The notes: generated from the sequence alone by a model not told the origin. A stretch of 47,731 nucleotides of DNA from Sphaerimonospora mesophila NBRC 14179 = JCM 3151 (GCA_001552515.1 BCRI01000051.1:1-47731), one strand, 5' to 3'. Positions 9,526-18,770 are shown, counted from the stretch's first letter. A program made the numbers and translations.

Positions 9526-10163
9526 TGGTGGCCGACGACGCCGTCCTCATCAGGGAGGGCCTCGTGCGCCTGCTCGAGGAGTTCGGCTGCGAGGTCGCGG
9601 CGGCGGTCGGCACGGGGGAGGAACTGGTCGAGGCCGTCGTGGCGCACCGGCCCGACGTCTCGGTGGTGGACGTGCGGATGCCGCCCACGTTCACCGACGA
9701 GGGGCTGAAGGCGGCGGTCGAGGCCCGGGAGAGGGTTCCGGCCGCGCCGATGCTGATCCTCTCCCAGTACGTCGAGGTGTCCTACGCGGACGATCTGCTG
9801 GCCGATGCCCGGGGCGGGGTCGGTTACCTGCTGAAGGACCGCGTGGTCGACGTCGAGGAGTTCATGGACGGGCTGCGCCGGGTCGCGGGCGGCGGGACCG
9901 TCTTCGACCCGCAGGTCGTCGCCCAGCTCATGGTTCGGCGGCGGCGCGGCGACCCGCTCGCCTCGCTGACGCCGCGCGAGCGGGAGGTGCTCGCGCTGAT
10001 GGCCGAGGGCAGGTCCAACCCCGCCATCGGCCGCCGTCTCGTCGTCACCGACGGCGCGGTCGAAAAGCACATCCGGAGCATCTTCATGAAGCTGGGCCTG
10101 CACGCCGACGACGGCGACCAGCACCGCCGCGTCCTCGCCGTGCTGGCCTACCTGCGCTCCTGA
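9516..10163 (+). CDS. NarL/LuxR-family response regulator
   Basis: A 215-residue regulator with an N-terminal receiver ([20 protein letters not shown]; acceptor Asp52 in [15 protein letters not shown] containing the conserved Lys) and a C-terminal LuxR helix-turn-helix ([25 protein letters not shown] onward). The start is a GTG within the end of the kinase gene. It is the partner of the upstream kinase. Its own inverted-repeat site may be the one at 8201-8218. The open frame to 8394 is a shadow. Confidence 0.93.
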   Translation: MRVVVADDAVLIREGLVRLLEEFGCEVAAAVGTGEELVEAVVAHRPDVSVVDVRMPPTFTDEGLKAAVEARERVPAAPMLILSQYVEVSYADDLLADARGGVGYLLKDRVVDVEEFMDGLRRVAGGGTVFDPQVVAQLMVRRRRGDPLASLTPREREVLALMAEGRSNPAIGRRLVVTDGAVEKHIRSIFMKLGLHADDGDQHRRVLAVLAYLRS

Positions 10164-11662
10164 CCCCGGCCTCCGGCGGCGGGCAGGGCCAGCGCGGCCG
10201 CTGTGCCCAGCAGGCACAGTCCCGCGGTGATCAGGAAGATCTCCGTGTACTCCACGTGCAGCGCGGCCTTCACCTTGGTCTGGTACTCCGCCAGCTCGGC
10301 GAGGTAGTCCGCGCCGGCGCCGCCGATCGGGAGCGGCGTGTCGAGGTGCGCGGTCAGCGACTGGAACCGGTGGAACCCCCACGCCGACAGCGCCGCCACG
10401 CCGAGCAGCATCCCCATCATGCGGGCCACCACGACCGCCGCCGAGGCCACGCCGTGCTGCACGGCCGGCACGGCGCGCAGCACCGCGGAGGAGACCGGGG
10501 CGACGACCACACCGAGGCCGAACCCGGCGACGGCCAGATCGACGTCCAGCCGGACGCCGGCCGAGGCGAGGTCGGCGGGCCAGCGCGACATCATCAGGTA
10601 GCCGACGGTGGCGACCGCCATACCGGCGACGGCCACCCACCGCTCCCCGAAACGGCGGGTCAGCATCCCGCCCAGGAACGCCGCGACCGCGAGCGCGGCG
10701 AGGAAACGGGTCAGCACCAGAGCACCGCCCACGGCGTCCTCGCCCAGCAGCGTCTGCGCGGCGAGCTGGACGTCCACCAGCGTCACCAGCAGCGCGGCGC
10801 CCGAGAGCAGGCTCACCGCCAGGGTGGCGAACAGCGGTCGTCTCGGCACGCCGCTCAGATCCAGCAGCCGCACCGGTGAACGGATCTCCCAGGCGACGAA
10901 CGCCGCCGCCGCGACCACGCCGGCCGCCAGGCACGGCAGGCCCCACGGCGGCAGGACCGCCTCGCCGGGCGAGGGGTTGTAGAGCCCGGCCACCAGCAGG
11001 CCCAGCGCCAGCGCCAGCAGTGCGCCGCCGGCCGCGTCGACCCCGCCGGAGGTCCTGCGGCGCGGCTCCCGCGGCAGGCCGCGATGTACGGCCAGGGCGG
11101 CGAGCAGGGCCAGCGGGATGTTGACCCAGAAGATGCCGCGCCAGCCGACGAGGGCGGCGAGCCCGGCGCCGTAGAGGGGGCCGAGCACGCTGCCGAGCTC
11201 CTGGGCCGCGCCCACAGCGCCCAGCGCGACCGGCCGGCCGCGCTCGTCCCACAGATCGCCGATGAGGGCCATCGTGATCGGCAGCAGCGCGCCGCCGGCC
11301 AGGCCCTGGAGCGTACGGCCCGCCGTGAGCGTGGCGACGTCCTGGGCGAGCGCGCAGACGAGCGAGCCCACCGCGAACCCGGCCAGGCAGGCGTGGACCA
11401 GCGGACGCCTGCCGTACCGGTCGGATAGCCGGCCGAGCAGCGGCATCCCCGCGACGTAACCGAGCAGGAACCCGGTCACGATGGGCGTCGCCCGTTCCAG
11501 GCGGTTCAGCGGGACGCCGACCTCCTGGGCGATGTCCGCGAAGACGGTGACGACGACGTAGGCGTCGAGCGCGGCGAGCAGCACGGCCACGCCGCCCACG
11601 CCGAGCGCGAGACGGCGGCCGCGTGCCGGGGAAGGGGCCATGATCCGGGCGGGGGAGATCAC
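10148..11662 (-). CDS. P55-like MFS exporter (DHA2-type)
   Basis: A 504-residue drug/lipid exporter of the major facilitator superfamily with about 14 hydrophobic segments. [13 protein letters not shown] is the conserved loop 2-3 motif and [24 protein letters not shown] is typical of the DHA2 branch. Its partner is the LprG-like lipoprotein gene just upstream: the GTG start overlaps that stop (GTGA), so the two are coupled. This matches the lprG-P55 (Rv1411c-Rv1410c) operon of mycobacteria, where the lipoprotein and transporter move triacylglycerides and lipoglycans. The region before the last helix ([22 protein letters not shown]) resembles the extended periplasmic helices of P55. An alternative ATG lies at 11641. 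It ends 16 bases inside the convergent response-regulator gene. Confidence 0.85.
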   Translation of the reverse strand: MISPARIMAPSPARGRRLALGVGGVAVLLAALDAYVVVTVFADIAQEVGVPLNRLERATPIVTGFLLGYVAGMPLLGRLSDRYGRRPLVHACLAGFAVGSLVCALAQDVATLTAGRTLQGLAGGALLPITMALIGDLWDERGRPVALGAVGAAQELGSVLGPLYGAGLAALVGWRGIFWVNIPLALLAALAVHRGLPREPRRRTSGGVDAAGGALLALALGLLVAGLYNPSPGEAVLPPWGLPCLAAGVVAAAAFVAWEIRSPVRLLDLSGVPRRPLFATLAVSLLSGAALLVTLVDVQLAAQTLLGEDAVGGALVLTRFLAALAVAAFLGGMLTRRFGERWVAVAGMAVATVGYLMMSRWPADLASAGVRLDVDLAVAGFGLGVVVAPVSSAVLRAVPAVQHGVASAAVVVARMMGMLLGVAALSAWGFHRFQSLTAHLDTPLPIGGAGADYLAELAEYQTKVKAALHVEYTEIFLITAGLCLLGTAAALALPAAGGRGQERR

Positions 11663-12306
11663 GACGCGGGCGGTGTGATCGTCACGGGGGCGTCGTACTC
11701 TCCGAGGGTCACGGTCGCGCCGCCGTCGCCGAGCGGAAGATCGATCTTGAGCAGCCGGTCGGTGGCCTTGTCGACCCACACGGTCCCCTTCACGCCCTGG
11801 GCGATGCCGGGGATCAGCTTGGCGAGGGACCGCTGGGGCAGGGTGGCCGCGATCCGGTAGGCGTCGGCGCCGCCGACCTTCTCGGCGGCCTCGGTCCTGG
11901 CGTCCTGCGCCGACGACAGCAGCTCCGGCACGCCGGTCAGGACCACCGACGGGTCGTAGATCGCGGCGAGCTGCTGCCGGGTCATCGTCTGGAAGCCGCC
12001 GGTCGGGCCCTTGAAGTGCACGGTGTCGCCCGCGATCACGAACTCGAACTCCTGCAGGCCGACGAGCTCGACCTGCAGGGTGCCCTTGGCGTCGCCTTCA
12101 CTGGTCAGCGTGCCCTCGGCGTGCCTGACCGGCACGGCGGGCCGGTCCCTGGTCTCGATGGAGAAGACGACGGTCCGCACCGTCTTCATCGCCGCGGCCG
12201 ACTTCTTCAGCAGGCCGGGTCCGTCGGGGAGCGCGGCCACGCTGTTCGCTTCGCAGGCGGTCACCAGCAGCAGGGCGGCCACGACCAGCCCGAGGATTCT
12301 CGTCAC
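11659..12306 (-). CDS. lprG: LprG/LppX-family lipoprotein
   Basis: A 215-residue exported lipoprotein. The signal peptide [17 protein letters not shown] ends in a lipobox with Cys18 as the lipidation site. The mature part fits the LppX/LprAFG fold, which has a large hydrophobic cavity for acylated glycolipids; the ending [14 protein letters not shown] is typical. It is coupled to the P55-like exporter. The start is GTG 12306 with no Shine-Dalgarno sequence, but TACGAT lies at 12314-12319 (minus strand), seven bases before the GTG, suggesting that it can be transcribed as a leaderless mRNA in addition to read-through from the MarR gene 20 bases upstream. Confidence 0.88.
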   Translation of the reverse strand: MTRILGLVVAALLLVTACEANSVAALPDGPGLLKKSAAAMKTVRTVVFSIETRDRPAVPVRHAEGTLTSEGDAKGTLQVELVGLQEFEFVIAGDTVHFKGPTGGFQTMTRQQLAAIYDPSVVLTGVPELLSSAQDARTEAAEKVGGADAYRIAATLPQRSLAKLIPGIAQGVKGTVWVDKATDRLLKIDLPLGDGGATVTLGEYDAPVTITPPAS

Positions 12307-12326
12307 AACGCGGATCGTAGCTGGCG

Positions 12327-12794
12327 TCAGCGGGCCGTGCGGATCGACTGGAGGCGGTCGGCGATCGGGGCGTATATCTCCTCGATCGCGGACACCTGCT
12401 CGGGCGTCAGCAGATCGATCAGATGGCGGCGGACGCCCGCGACGTGGTCGGGGGCCGCCCGCTGGATGGTCTCCCAGCCGAGGTCGGTGAGCACGGCGAA
12501 GGTGCCTCGCCTGTCGTCGTCGCAGCTCGCCCGCACCACCAGCCCGGCGGCCTCCATCCGGGAGATCTGGTGCGAGAGCCTGCTGCGGGACTGGATGGTG
12601 GCGTCGGCCAGCTCGCTCATCCGCATGCGGTGGTCGGGGCTCTCCGACAGGTTCACCAGGATCTCGTAGTCGTTGAGCGACAGGCCCTTCTCCTGTAACT
12701 CGCGATCGAGCTGGTGGAACAGCAGCCGGTGCGCGGCGAGGTGCGCACGCCAGGCGCGTTGCTCCTGCGGACTGAGCCAGCGGGGGTCTTCCAT
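12327..12794 (-). CDS. MarR-family transcriptional regulator
   Basis: A winged-helix regulator of about 155 residues. Family features are the dimerisation helix (RAWRAHLAAHRLLFHQLDREL), the recognition region (MRMSELADATIQSRSRLSHQISRMEAAGLV) and the wing (CDDDRRGTFAVLT). The start is uncertain: ATG 12794 gives EDPRWLSPQEQRAW, as in related proteins; ATG 12806 and GTG 12830 are in frame further upstream. It precedes lprG and the exporter on the same strand and is likely to control them in response to a ligand. The sequence around its start (CTTATGCTTGAAG on the minus strand) is AT-rich and could hold its own operator. Confidence 0.85.
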   Translation of the reverse strand: MEDPRWLSPQEQRAWRAHLAAHRLLFHQLDRELQEKGLSLNDYEILVNLSESPDHRMRMSELADATIQSRSRLSHQISRMEAAGLVVRASCDDDRRGTFAVLTDLGWETIQRAAPDHVAGVRRHLIDLLTPEQVSAIEEIYAPIADRLQSIRTAR

Positions 12795-12987
12795 GACTTC
12801 AAGCATAAGATCACGATGATCGCCCGGCACGGGTAACCCTGCAGGGAAGGGGAGATTTACCAGAGGGTGGAGTCACGGCTCTTGACGCGATGTCGTCGCC
12901 GCTGTTGCCTGGGGAAACAGTCCAGAGACCCCCGCTCTCGGCAGGTGCGGGAGGTGGGCGGGCCCTCGGGCCGGAAAGGCGGCGTCG

Positions 12988-13416
12988 ATGCGCATTGGAA
13001 CGATCTTGCAGGGTAAGGGGACGCGTGTGGTGACCGTCCCGCCGCGGGCGACGGTGGCAGAGCTCCTGGCCAGACTGGCCGAGTTCAACATCGGCGCGGT
13101 GGTGGTGTCGGAGGACGGCGAGACCATCGTGGGCATCGTGTCCGAACGGGACGTCGTACGACGCCTGTACGAGCGGGGCGCCGGCATCCTCGATCGGCCG
13201 GTCTCCACGATCATGACCTCGGAGGTCAGGACCTGCACGCCCGACGCCAACGTGGAGGAGCTCCGCCGCACCATGACCGACCACCGCGTGCGGCACGTCC
13301 CCGTCGTGCGGGACGGACGGCTGGTGGGCATCGTCAGCATCGGCGACGTCGTCAAGAGCGCCATCGAGGAGCTGGAGACGGAGAAGGACGCGTTGGTCGG
13401 CTATCTCCACGGCTGA
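12988..13416 (+). CDS. CBS-domain-pair protein
   Basis: A 142-residue protein consisting of two CBS motifs (GTRVVTVPPRATVAELLARL... IVGIVSERDVVRRL and STIMTSEVRTCTPDANVEEL... LVGIVSIGDVVKSAI). Such stand-alone Bateman modules bind adenine nucleotides or NAD and act as energy or redox sensors; the direct target is not evident. The ATG at 12988 follows GGAAAGG. It is divergent from the MarR gene across about 190 bp in which nothing else convincing was seen. Confidence 0.88.
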   Translation: MRIGTILQGKGTRVVTVPPRATVAELLARLAEFNIGAVVVSEDGETIVGIVSERDVVRRLYERGAGILDRPVSTIMTSEVRTCTPDANVEELRRTMTDHRVRHVPVVRDGRLVGIVSIGDVVKSAIEELETEKDALVGYLHG

Positions 13417-13442
13417 CCGATCGTCCGCCCGGCCTCTACAAT
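13413..13442 (+). promoter_or_regulatory. Promoter of a leaderless Smr-protein mRNA
   Basis: CTGACC (13413-13418) and TACAAT (13437-13442) are 18 bases apart. The GTG start of the next gene lies seven bases after the -10 box, where transcription should begin, and has no Shine-Dalgarno sequence. This predicts a leaderless transcript. The -35 overlaps the CBS gene stop. Confidence 0.65.
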
Positions 13443-13449
13443 CACCCGT

Positions 13450-13701
13450 GTGAAGCTCAAGCTCGATCTCCACGACATCTACAACAAGGGCAGCGAGATC
13501 GACCGGGCGCTGCGCGGCGTCATCGAGGAGGCGGTCCGGAAGAAGGCCACCCAGGTGGAGATCATTCCCGGCAAGGGGTCGGGCCAGCTCAAGAAGAAGG
13601 TGCTCCGCTTCCTGGAGCAGAAGGAGATCAAGGCGCTCTACCACCGCATAGACAAGGACGCCAAGAACCACGGCCGACTGTTCGTCTACTTCCGGTGGTA
13701 G
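13450..13701 (+). CDS. Small Smr-domain protein
   Basis: An 83-residue protein that is almost only an Smr (small MutS-related) domain: KLDLHDIYNKGSEIDRALRGVIEEAV, the characteristic VEIIPGKGSGQLKK loop and the C-terminal YHRIDKDAKNHGRLFVYFR. Smr domains bind nucleic acids and in some proteins nick DNA or cleave RNA on stalled ribosomes. The protein is shorter than MutS2-type Smr proteins and lacks any ATPase. The LDLH motif at the start is kept, as in active family members. Start is GTG 13450, supported by the promoter spacing. Confidence 0.88.
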   Translation: MKLKLDLHDIYNKGSEIDRALRGVIEEAVRKKATQVEIIPGKGSGQLKKKVLRFLEQKEIKALYHRIDKDAKNHGRLFVYFRW

Positions 13702-13800
13702 CCGGGTCGCCCACGTCCGATGACCGGTGCCCGCCCGTGGCTGGCGCGAAGGGGCGAGAGTGTAGGAGGATTTGCCCGCGTGTGAGTTAGGGGAGGCGTG

Positions 13801-14586
13801 ATGTCGGTGTTGCGGGATCTGCTGGAGGGCATCCGGGGCGGCGGGATCGAGGTGCTCGACCTGACCGCGCCGCTGACCGAGAAGACCCCGATCCTGGGAC
13901 TGCCCGAGCAGTTCGGCCAGACGGCGACGTTCAGCCTTCAGGAGATCAGCCGGTACGACGACCGCGGCCCGGCCTGGTACTGGAACAACTTCACCACCGG
14001 GGAGCACACCGGCACCCACTTCGACGCCCCCAACCACTGGGTGACCGCCCGCGACGGCGAGGACGTCTCGGCGGTGCCCGTCGGCAAGCTGATCGCGCCC
14101 GCCGTGGTGCTGGACTTCGCCGCCGAGTCGGCCGCCGACCCCGACTTCCTCCTCGAGATCGACCACGTCGAGGCGTGGGAGAAGCGGCACGGCCCGCTCC
14201 CCGACGGCGGCTGGCTCCTCTACCGCACCGGATGGGACGCCCGGGCACACGACGCGGACAGGTTCCTCAACGCGGACGAGACCGGGTCGCACACGCCCGG
14301 CATCTCCGTCGAGTGCGCCCGTTTCCTGGCGGAGCGGACGCCGATCATCGGTCTCGGCGTCGAGACCGTCGGTACGGACGCCGGGGCGGCGCACTCGTTC
14401 GATCCGGCCTTCCCATGCCACTCCTTCCTGCTCGGGGCCGGCAAGTACGGCCTGACGCAGCTGCGCAACCTCGACCGGCTGCCCCCCACCGGCGCCGTGG
14501 TGATCGCCGGGCCGCTGCCGATCGTGGGCGGGTCCGGCAGCCCGCTGCGCGTGCTGGCCCTGGTGGAGAGAAACGTGGAGCGATGA
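13801..14586 (+). CDS. Cyclase-family (kynurenine formamidase-like) metal-dependent hydrolase
   Basis: A 261-residue hydrolase of the cyclase family (PF04199), which includes kynurenine formamidase and isatin hydrolase. The metal-binding signature HTGTHFDAPNHW (His69, His73, Asp75) is present and a further conserved region LLYRTGWDARAHD follows. The ATG at 13801 has TAGGGGAGGCG upstream. It overlaps the TPP enzyme gene by ATGA, so the two probably act in one pathway, for example opening of a ring or amide followed by handling of the resulting 2-oxo acid. The substrate is not known. Confidence 0.85.
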   Translation: MSVLRDLLEGIRGGGIEVLDLTAPLTEKTPILGLPEQFGQTATFSLQEISRYDDRGPAWYWNNFTTGEHTGTHFDAPNHWVTARDGEDVSAVPVGKLIAPAVVLDFAAESAADPDFLLEIDHVEAWEKRHGPLPDGGWLLYRTGWDARAHDADRFLNADETGSHTPGISVECARFLAERTPIIGLGVETVGTDAGAAHSFDPAFPCHSFLLGAGKYGLTQLRNLDRLPPTGAVVIAGPLPIVGGSGSPLRVLALVERNVER

Positions 14587-16397
14587 GCGGAGAGATGAGG
14601 CGTCCGGCGATGAACGTCGCGGAAGCCGTCGGCGCCGTCCTCGCCTCCCTCGGCGTGCGCACGGCCTTCGGCGTCGTCGGCAGCGGGAACTTCCACGTCA
14701 CCAACTCGCTCGTACGGCATGGCGTGCGGTACGTCGCGGCACGCCACGAGGGCGGCGCGGCCACGATGGCGGACGCCTACGCCCGGATGAGCGGAACGGT
14801 CGCCGTCCTCACCGTCCACCAGGGGCCCGGCCTGACCAACGCGCTGACCGGCGTCACGGAGGCGGCCAAGAGCCGTACGCCGCTGCTCGTGCTCGCCCCC
14901 GAGGTGACCTCGCCGCGCTCCAACTTCCGGATCGACCAGGCCGCCCTCGCCTCCGCCGTCGGCGCCCACGTCGCCAGGGTGGCCTCGGCCGAGACCGTGG
15001 TCGACGACACCGTCATGGCCTTCCTCGCCGCACTGCTGGGCCGCCGCACCGTGCTGCTCCGCCTGCCGCTGGACGTGCAGGACGAGGAGCTGCCGGACGA
15101 GGCGGCACGCGCCGTACAGGAGCTGCAGGCCGGTGGCGGCGGGGTGCGGCAGGCCGCCGCGAGCCGGGTCCCGGCCCCGTGGGGGCTCACGTTCCCCAGC
15201 GAGCCGGTCGCCGACGACGGCGCCGAGTCAGCGGACGCGGCCGGGGCGGCGGCCCCGGACGAGGACACGCCGGACGCGGCCGCGCCGGACGCGATCGCGC
15301 GGCTCGCCGGGCTGCTGGAGACGGCGCGGCGCCCGGTCTTCGTGGCCGGTCGCGGGGCGCGGGGCGCGCGCCGGGAGCTCGAGACGCTCGGCGAGCGGGT
15401 GGGCGCGCTGTTCGCCACCTCGGCCGTCGCGAAGGGCCACTTCCACGGCAGTCCGTGGGACCTGGACGTGATGGGCGGATTCGCCTCGCCGCTGGCGGCC
15501 GAGCTCGTCGGCGGCGCCGATCTCGTCGTCGCCTGGGGCTGCTCGCTCACCATGTGGACCACCCGGCACGGCAGGCTGATCGGCCCGGACGCGACCGTCG
15601 TCCAGGTCGACATCGACGCCGACGCCATCGGCGTCAACCGTCCCGTGGACCTCGGCGTGATCGGCGACGTACGCGCGACGGCGCGGGCGGTGACCGGCCT
15701 CCTGGGCGTCAGGGGCGACGGACCCGGTGACGGCCGCGAAGGCTACCGGAGCGAGCAGGTCGCCGACCGGATCGCCCGCGAGGTGCGCTGGCGCGACGTG
15801 CCGTACGCCGACACGGGCGGCGACGGCCGGATCGACCCCAGGACGCTGACGATCGGACTCGACGACCTGCTTCCCGCGGATCGGGTCGTGGCCGTCGACT
15901 CCGGGAACTTCATGGGCTATCCGTCGATGTTCCTGTCCGTGCCGGACGGCGGCGCTTTCTGCTTCACCCAGGCGTTCCAGTCGATCGGCCTGGGCCTGGC
16001 CACCGCCATCGGCGCCGCCATCGCCCGGCCCGACCGCCTGCCCGTCGCCGCGCTGGGCGACGGCGGAGCGCTCATGGGCATCGCCGAGCTCGAAACGGTC
16101 GTACGGCTCGGGCTGCCGATGGTCGTCGTGGTCTACGACGACGACGCCTACGGCGCGGAGGTGCACCACTTCGGCCCCGACGGCTTCCCGCTGGACAACG
16201 TCACGTTCCCGCCGGCCGACCTCGCCGAGATCGCCCGGGGCTTCGGCTGCGCGGCGGTCTCCGTACGCCGCGAGGAGGACCTGGCGGGGGTCGCCGAATG
16301 GCTGAAGGGCCCGCGCGACCGGCCGCTCCTCGTCCACGCGAAGGTCACCCCCGGGCTGCCGGCCTGGTGGCTGGAGGATGCCTTCCGCGGCCATTGA
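14583..16397 (+). CDS. Thiamine pyrophosphate-dependent enzyme (acetolactate synthase/benzoylformate decarboxylase-like)
   Basis: A 604-residue enzyme with the three-domain architecture of TPP-dependent 2-oxo acid decarboxylases and synthases: a Pyr domain with the catalytic Glu in ARHEGGAATMADAYAR, a central domain (residues about 230-370, preceded by an Ala/Asp-rich linker), and a PP domain with GDG at 492-494. The second half of the cofactor motif reads YDDDAYG (518-524), where family members usually have Asn at the first metal-ligand position; Asp519 replaces it. Coupled by ATGA to the cyclase-family hydrolase. The specific reaction is open; acetolactate synthase proper is less likely because no small subunit follows. 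Confidence 0.82.
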   Translation: MSGEMRRPAMNVAEAVGAVLASLGVRTAFGVVGSGNFHVTNSLVRHGVRYVAARHEGGAATMADAYARMSGTVAVLTVHQGPGLTNALTGVTEAAKSRTPLLVLAPEVTSPRSNFRIDQAALASAVGAHVARVASAETVVDDTVMAFLAALLGRRTVLLRLPLDVQDEELPDEAARAVQELQAGGGGVRQAAASRVPAPWGLTFPSEPVADDGAESADAAGAAAPDEDTPDAAAPDAIARLAGLLETARRPVFVAGRGARGARRELETLGERVGALFATSAVAKGHFHGSPWDLDVMGGFASPLAAELVGGADLVVAWGCSLTMWTTRHGRLIGPDATVVQVDIDADAIGVNRPVDLGVIGDVRATARAVTGLLGVRGDGPGDGREGYRSEQVADRIAREVRWRDVPYADTGGDGRIDPRTLTIGLDDLLPADRVVAVDSGNFMGYPSMFLSVPDGGAFCFTQAFQSIGLGLATAIGAAIARPDRLPVAALGDGGALMGIAELETVVRLGLPMVVVVYDDDAYGAEVHHFGPDGFPLDNVTFPPADLAEIARGFGCAAVSVRREEDLAGVAEWLKGPRDRPLLVHAKVTPGLPAWWLEDAFRGH

Positions 16398-16432
16398 CGC
16401 AGCCCCGCGACGCGGCCGTCCCCTGAGTGCCG

Positions 16433-16452
16433 AACCTACTGAAGCGTAGGTT
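16433..16452. promoter_or_regulatory. Perfect 20-bp palindromic operator before plsC
   Basis: AACCTAC and GTAGGTT flank a 6-bp centre. A -10-like TACCTT (16452-16457) begins at the last base of the palindrome, and the ATG at 16465 lies seven bases beyond, suggesting a leaderless mRNA. A bound dimer would block the core promoter. The shape fits TetR-family lipid regulators of actinobacteria, but no such gene is adjacent. Confidence 0.7.
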
Positions 16453-16464
16453 ACCTTTCCGTAC

Positions 16465-17202
16465 ATGACCGAGCTCGTGTATCCCCCGGTGATCCGCGCC
16501 GCGCTGACCGCCTTCAAACTGCTGGACCTGCGGATCCGGGTCGAGGGCGCCGAGCGCGTGCCGCGATCCGGCGGCGCGGTCCTGGTCAGCAACCATGTCA
16601 GCTACCTCGACTTCGTCTTCGCCGGTCTGGCCGCCCGGCCCTCGCGGCGGCTCGTCCGGTTCATGGCCAAGCAGGAGGTGTTCAGCCACCCGGTGTCGGG
16701 TCCGCTGATGCGCGGCATGCACCACATCCCGGTCGACCGTACGGCCGGGGCCGGAGCGTTCCACGCGGCCGTACGGGCCCTGCGGGCCGGGGAGATCGTC
16801 GGCAACTTCGCCGAGGCGACGATCAGCAGGTCGTTCACCGTCAAGGACATCAAGAGCGGCCCGATCCGGATGGCCGTCGAGGCCGGGGTACCGATCATCC
16901 CGGTCGCGCTGTGGGGCGGGCAGCGGCTGTGGACCAAGGGCCGGCCGCGCAGGCTCCTCCAGCGGCACGTCCCGATCACGATCCTGGTCGGCGAGCTCAT
17001 GCACCCCGGACCCGACGACGACATCGTGAAGCTCACCGCCGAACTGCGGCGGCGGATGTCGGAGCTGCTCGACGAGGCGCAGCGCACCTACCCCGAGATC
17101 ACGCCCGGGGCGTGGTGGCAGCCCGCCCATCTCGGCGGCACCGCCCCCACCCCGGAGGAGGCCGCCGCCCTCGACGCCGCCGCACGCAGGCGCGTGTCGT
17201 GA
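16465..17202 (+). CDS. plsC: PlsC-family 1-acyl-sn-glycerol-3-phosphate acyltransferase
   Basis: A 245-residue membrane-associated acyltransferase that would transfer a fatty acyl group to lysophosphatidic acid in phospholipid synthesis. The HX4D catalytic motif is NHVSYLD (His44, Asp49). The second block is GNFAEATIS, a variant of the usual FPEGTRS that keeps the Glu, and VPIIPVALWGGQRLW is the fourth block. The acceptor specificity is uncertain. Transcription probably starts at the ATG (no Shine-Dalgarno) under the palindromic operator at 16433-16452. It is convergent with the ABM gene. Confidence 0.88.
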   Translation: MTELVYPPVIRAALTAFKLLDLRIRVEGAERVPRSGGAVLVSNHVSYLDFVFAGLAARPSRRLVRFMAKQEVFSHPVSGPLMRGMHHIPVDRTAGAGAFHAAVRALRAGEIVGNFAEATISRSFTVKDIKSGPIRMAVEAGVPIIPVALWGGQRLWTKGRPRRLLQRHVPITILVGELMHPGPDDDIVKLTAELRRRMSELLDEAQRTYPEITPGAWWQPAHLGGTAPTPEEAAALDAAARRRVS

Positions 17203-17254
17203 TCTCGCATATCCCGCGCGGTCGCCGGTTGACCGAGGACACCGTCTCGGCGCG

Positions 17255-17587
17255 TCAGCCCTGGTCGGGGACGGCCATCTCGCCGAGCTGAGACCAGTCG
17301 TCCTGCGGGACCTTAACGTTGACGATCCGCGGCGTCTCGGCGAGATGCCGCGGCAGTGTCCGCTGCGCCTCCTTGAAATGCTCGGACTGGACGTGGGCCG
17401 CGCCGGCCTCGTCGTCGCGGAACGCCTCGACCAGGACGTACTCGGCCGGGTCGGCCAGGCTGCGCGACCAGTCGAACCACAGGCAGCCGGGCTCGGCCCG
17501 GGTCGCCCGGGTGAAATCGGCGACGATCTCGGGCCACCGGTCGGCGTGCTCGGGCCGTACGCGGAACTTCGCGGTAATGAAGATCAT
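17255..17587 (-). CDS. Antibiotic biosynthesis monooxygenase (ABM)-domain protein
   Basis: A 110-residue dimeric alpha-beta barrel protein: IFITAKFRVRPEHADRWPEI, then PGCLWFDWSRSLADPAEYVLVEAF and a conserved His in HVQSEHFKEAQ. Members include quinol monooxygenases, autoinducer-2 degrading LsrG-like proteins and haem oxygenases of the IsdG type. Function cannot be assigned beyond the fold. ATG 17587 is chosen because upstream codons look non-coding. It is divergent from the prolyl iminopeptidase gene; the 229-bp gap includes the 12-bp palindrome CGATCGCGATCG (17725-17736). Confidence 0.8.
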   Translation of the reverse strand: MIFITAKFRVRPEHADRWPEIVADFTRATRAEPGCLWFDWSRSLADPAEYVLVEAFRDDEAGAAHVQSEHFKEAQRTLPRHLAETPRIVNVKVPQDDWSQLGEMAVPDQG

Positions 17588-17816
17588 GTCATCCGTCCCG
17601 GTAGTAGGGGTAGCCGAATGCTTCCAGTTTGACCCCCGGCTCGTCGGCGTCGTCACCGGCCTCGGCCGGGTGACGCAGACGAGATGCCGGGTCAGAGCGT
17701 CTCCCGACCGGCGTCGACCACTCACGATCGCGATCGATCATGCCCGGCGGTTTCGGTACGCTGGCTGAGATTTCCACGGTTATCAGGACCATGGTTCTCT
17801 CGTCTGGGAGCGCGTC

Positions 17817-18770
17817 GTGCCGGACCTCTATCCCCCGATCGAGCCGTACGACAGCGGGATGCTCGACGTCGGCGACGGCCACCTCGTCCACTGGGAGACG
17901 TGCGGCGATCCGTACGGGAAACCGGCGGTGGTGCTGCACGGCGGGCCGGGATCGGGATGCACACCGGGATGGCGTCGTTACCTCGATCCAGAGGCGTACC
18001 GCATCGTGCTGTTCGACCAGCGCGGCTGCGGCCGGAGCACCCCGAACGCGGCGCGGACCCTCCACGCCAACACCACCCATCACCTCATCGGCGACATCGA
18101 GCGCCTCCGGCGGCATCTGGGGATCGACAGCTGGCTGGTGCTCGGCGCGTCCTGGGGCACCACCCTCGGCCTGGCCTATGCCGAGCGCTTCCCCGAGCGG
18201 GTCTCCGAAATGGTGCTGTTCAGCATCACCAACACCAGCCGGCGCGAGGTCGAGTGGGTCACGCGGGACATGGCGCGGTTCTTCCCGGCGCAGTGGGCGC
18301 GCTTCCGTGATGGGGTGCCGGAGGCCGACCGGGGCGGCAGCCTGGTGGACGCGTACGCCCGGCTGCTCGATGATCCCGATCCCGCGGTGCGGGAGCGGGC
18401 CGCCAGGGACTGGTGCACGTGGGAGGACACCCACGTCGCCACCCATCCGGGCCACCGGCCCGACCCCCGTTACGACGACCCGGCGTTCCGCATGACCTTC
18501 GCCAGGCTGGTCACCCACTACTGGCGGCACGCGGCCTGGCTCGACGACGGAATCCTGCTCCGCGAGGCGGGGGAACTCGCGGGCATCCCCGGCGTCCTCG
18601 TCCACGGCCGGCTGGACATCAGCGGCCCACCTGACATCGCCTGGAGCCTCGCCCAGGCCTGGCCCGACGCGGAGCTGATCCTGATCGACGAGGCCGGGCA
18701 CGGTGCGCATGGCGCGACGAACGCCGCGGTGATCTCGGCGATCGATCGTTTCGCCCGTCGCCGAGCCTGA
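17817..18770 (+). CDS. pip: Prolyl iminopeptidase
   Basis: An alpha/beta hydrolase of the S33 peptidase family that removes N-terminal proline from peptides. The 317-residue sequence has the oxyanion signature HGGPGSGCTPG, FDQRGCGRSTPN, the nucleophile elbow GASWGTT (Ser112), WCTWED in the cap, the acid in GRLD and the terminal His in EAGHG. GTG 17817 follows TGGGAG. The next genes on the opposite strand degrade proline, so released proline could be fed into that pathway; this link is an inference from location. Confidence 0.92.
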   Translation: MPDLYPPIEPYDSGMLDVGDGHLVHWETCGDPYGKPAVVLHGGPGSGCTPGWRRYLDPEAYRIVLFDQRGCGRSTPNAARTLHANTTHHLIGDIERLRRHLGIDSWLVLGASWGTTLGLAYAERFPERVSEMVLFSITNTSRREVEWVTRDMARFFPAQWARFRDGVPEADRGGSLVDAYARLLDDPDPAVRERAARDWCTWEDTHVATHPGHRPDPRYDDPAFRMTFARLVTHYWRHAAWLDDGILLREAGELAGIPGVLVHGRLDISGPPDIAWSLAQAWPDAELILIDEAGHGAHGATNAAVISAIDRFARRRA

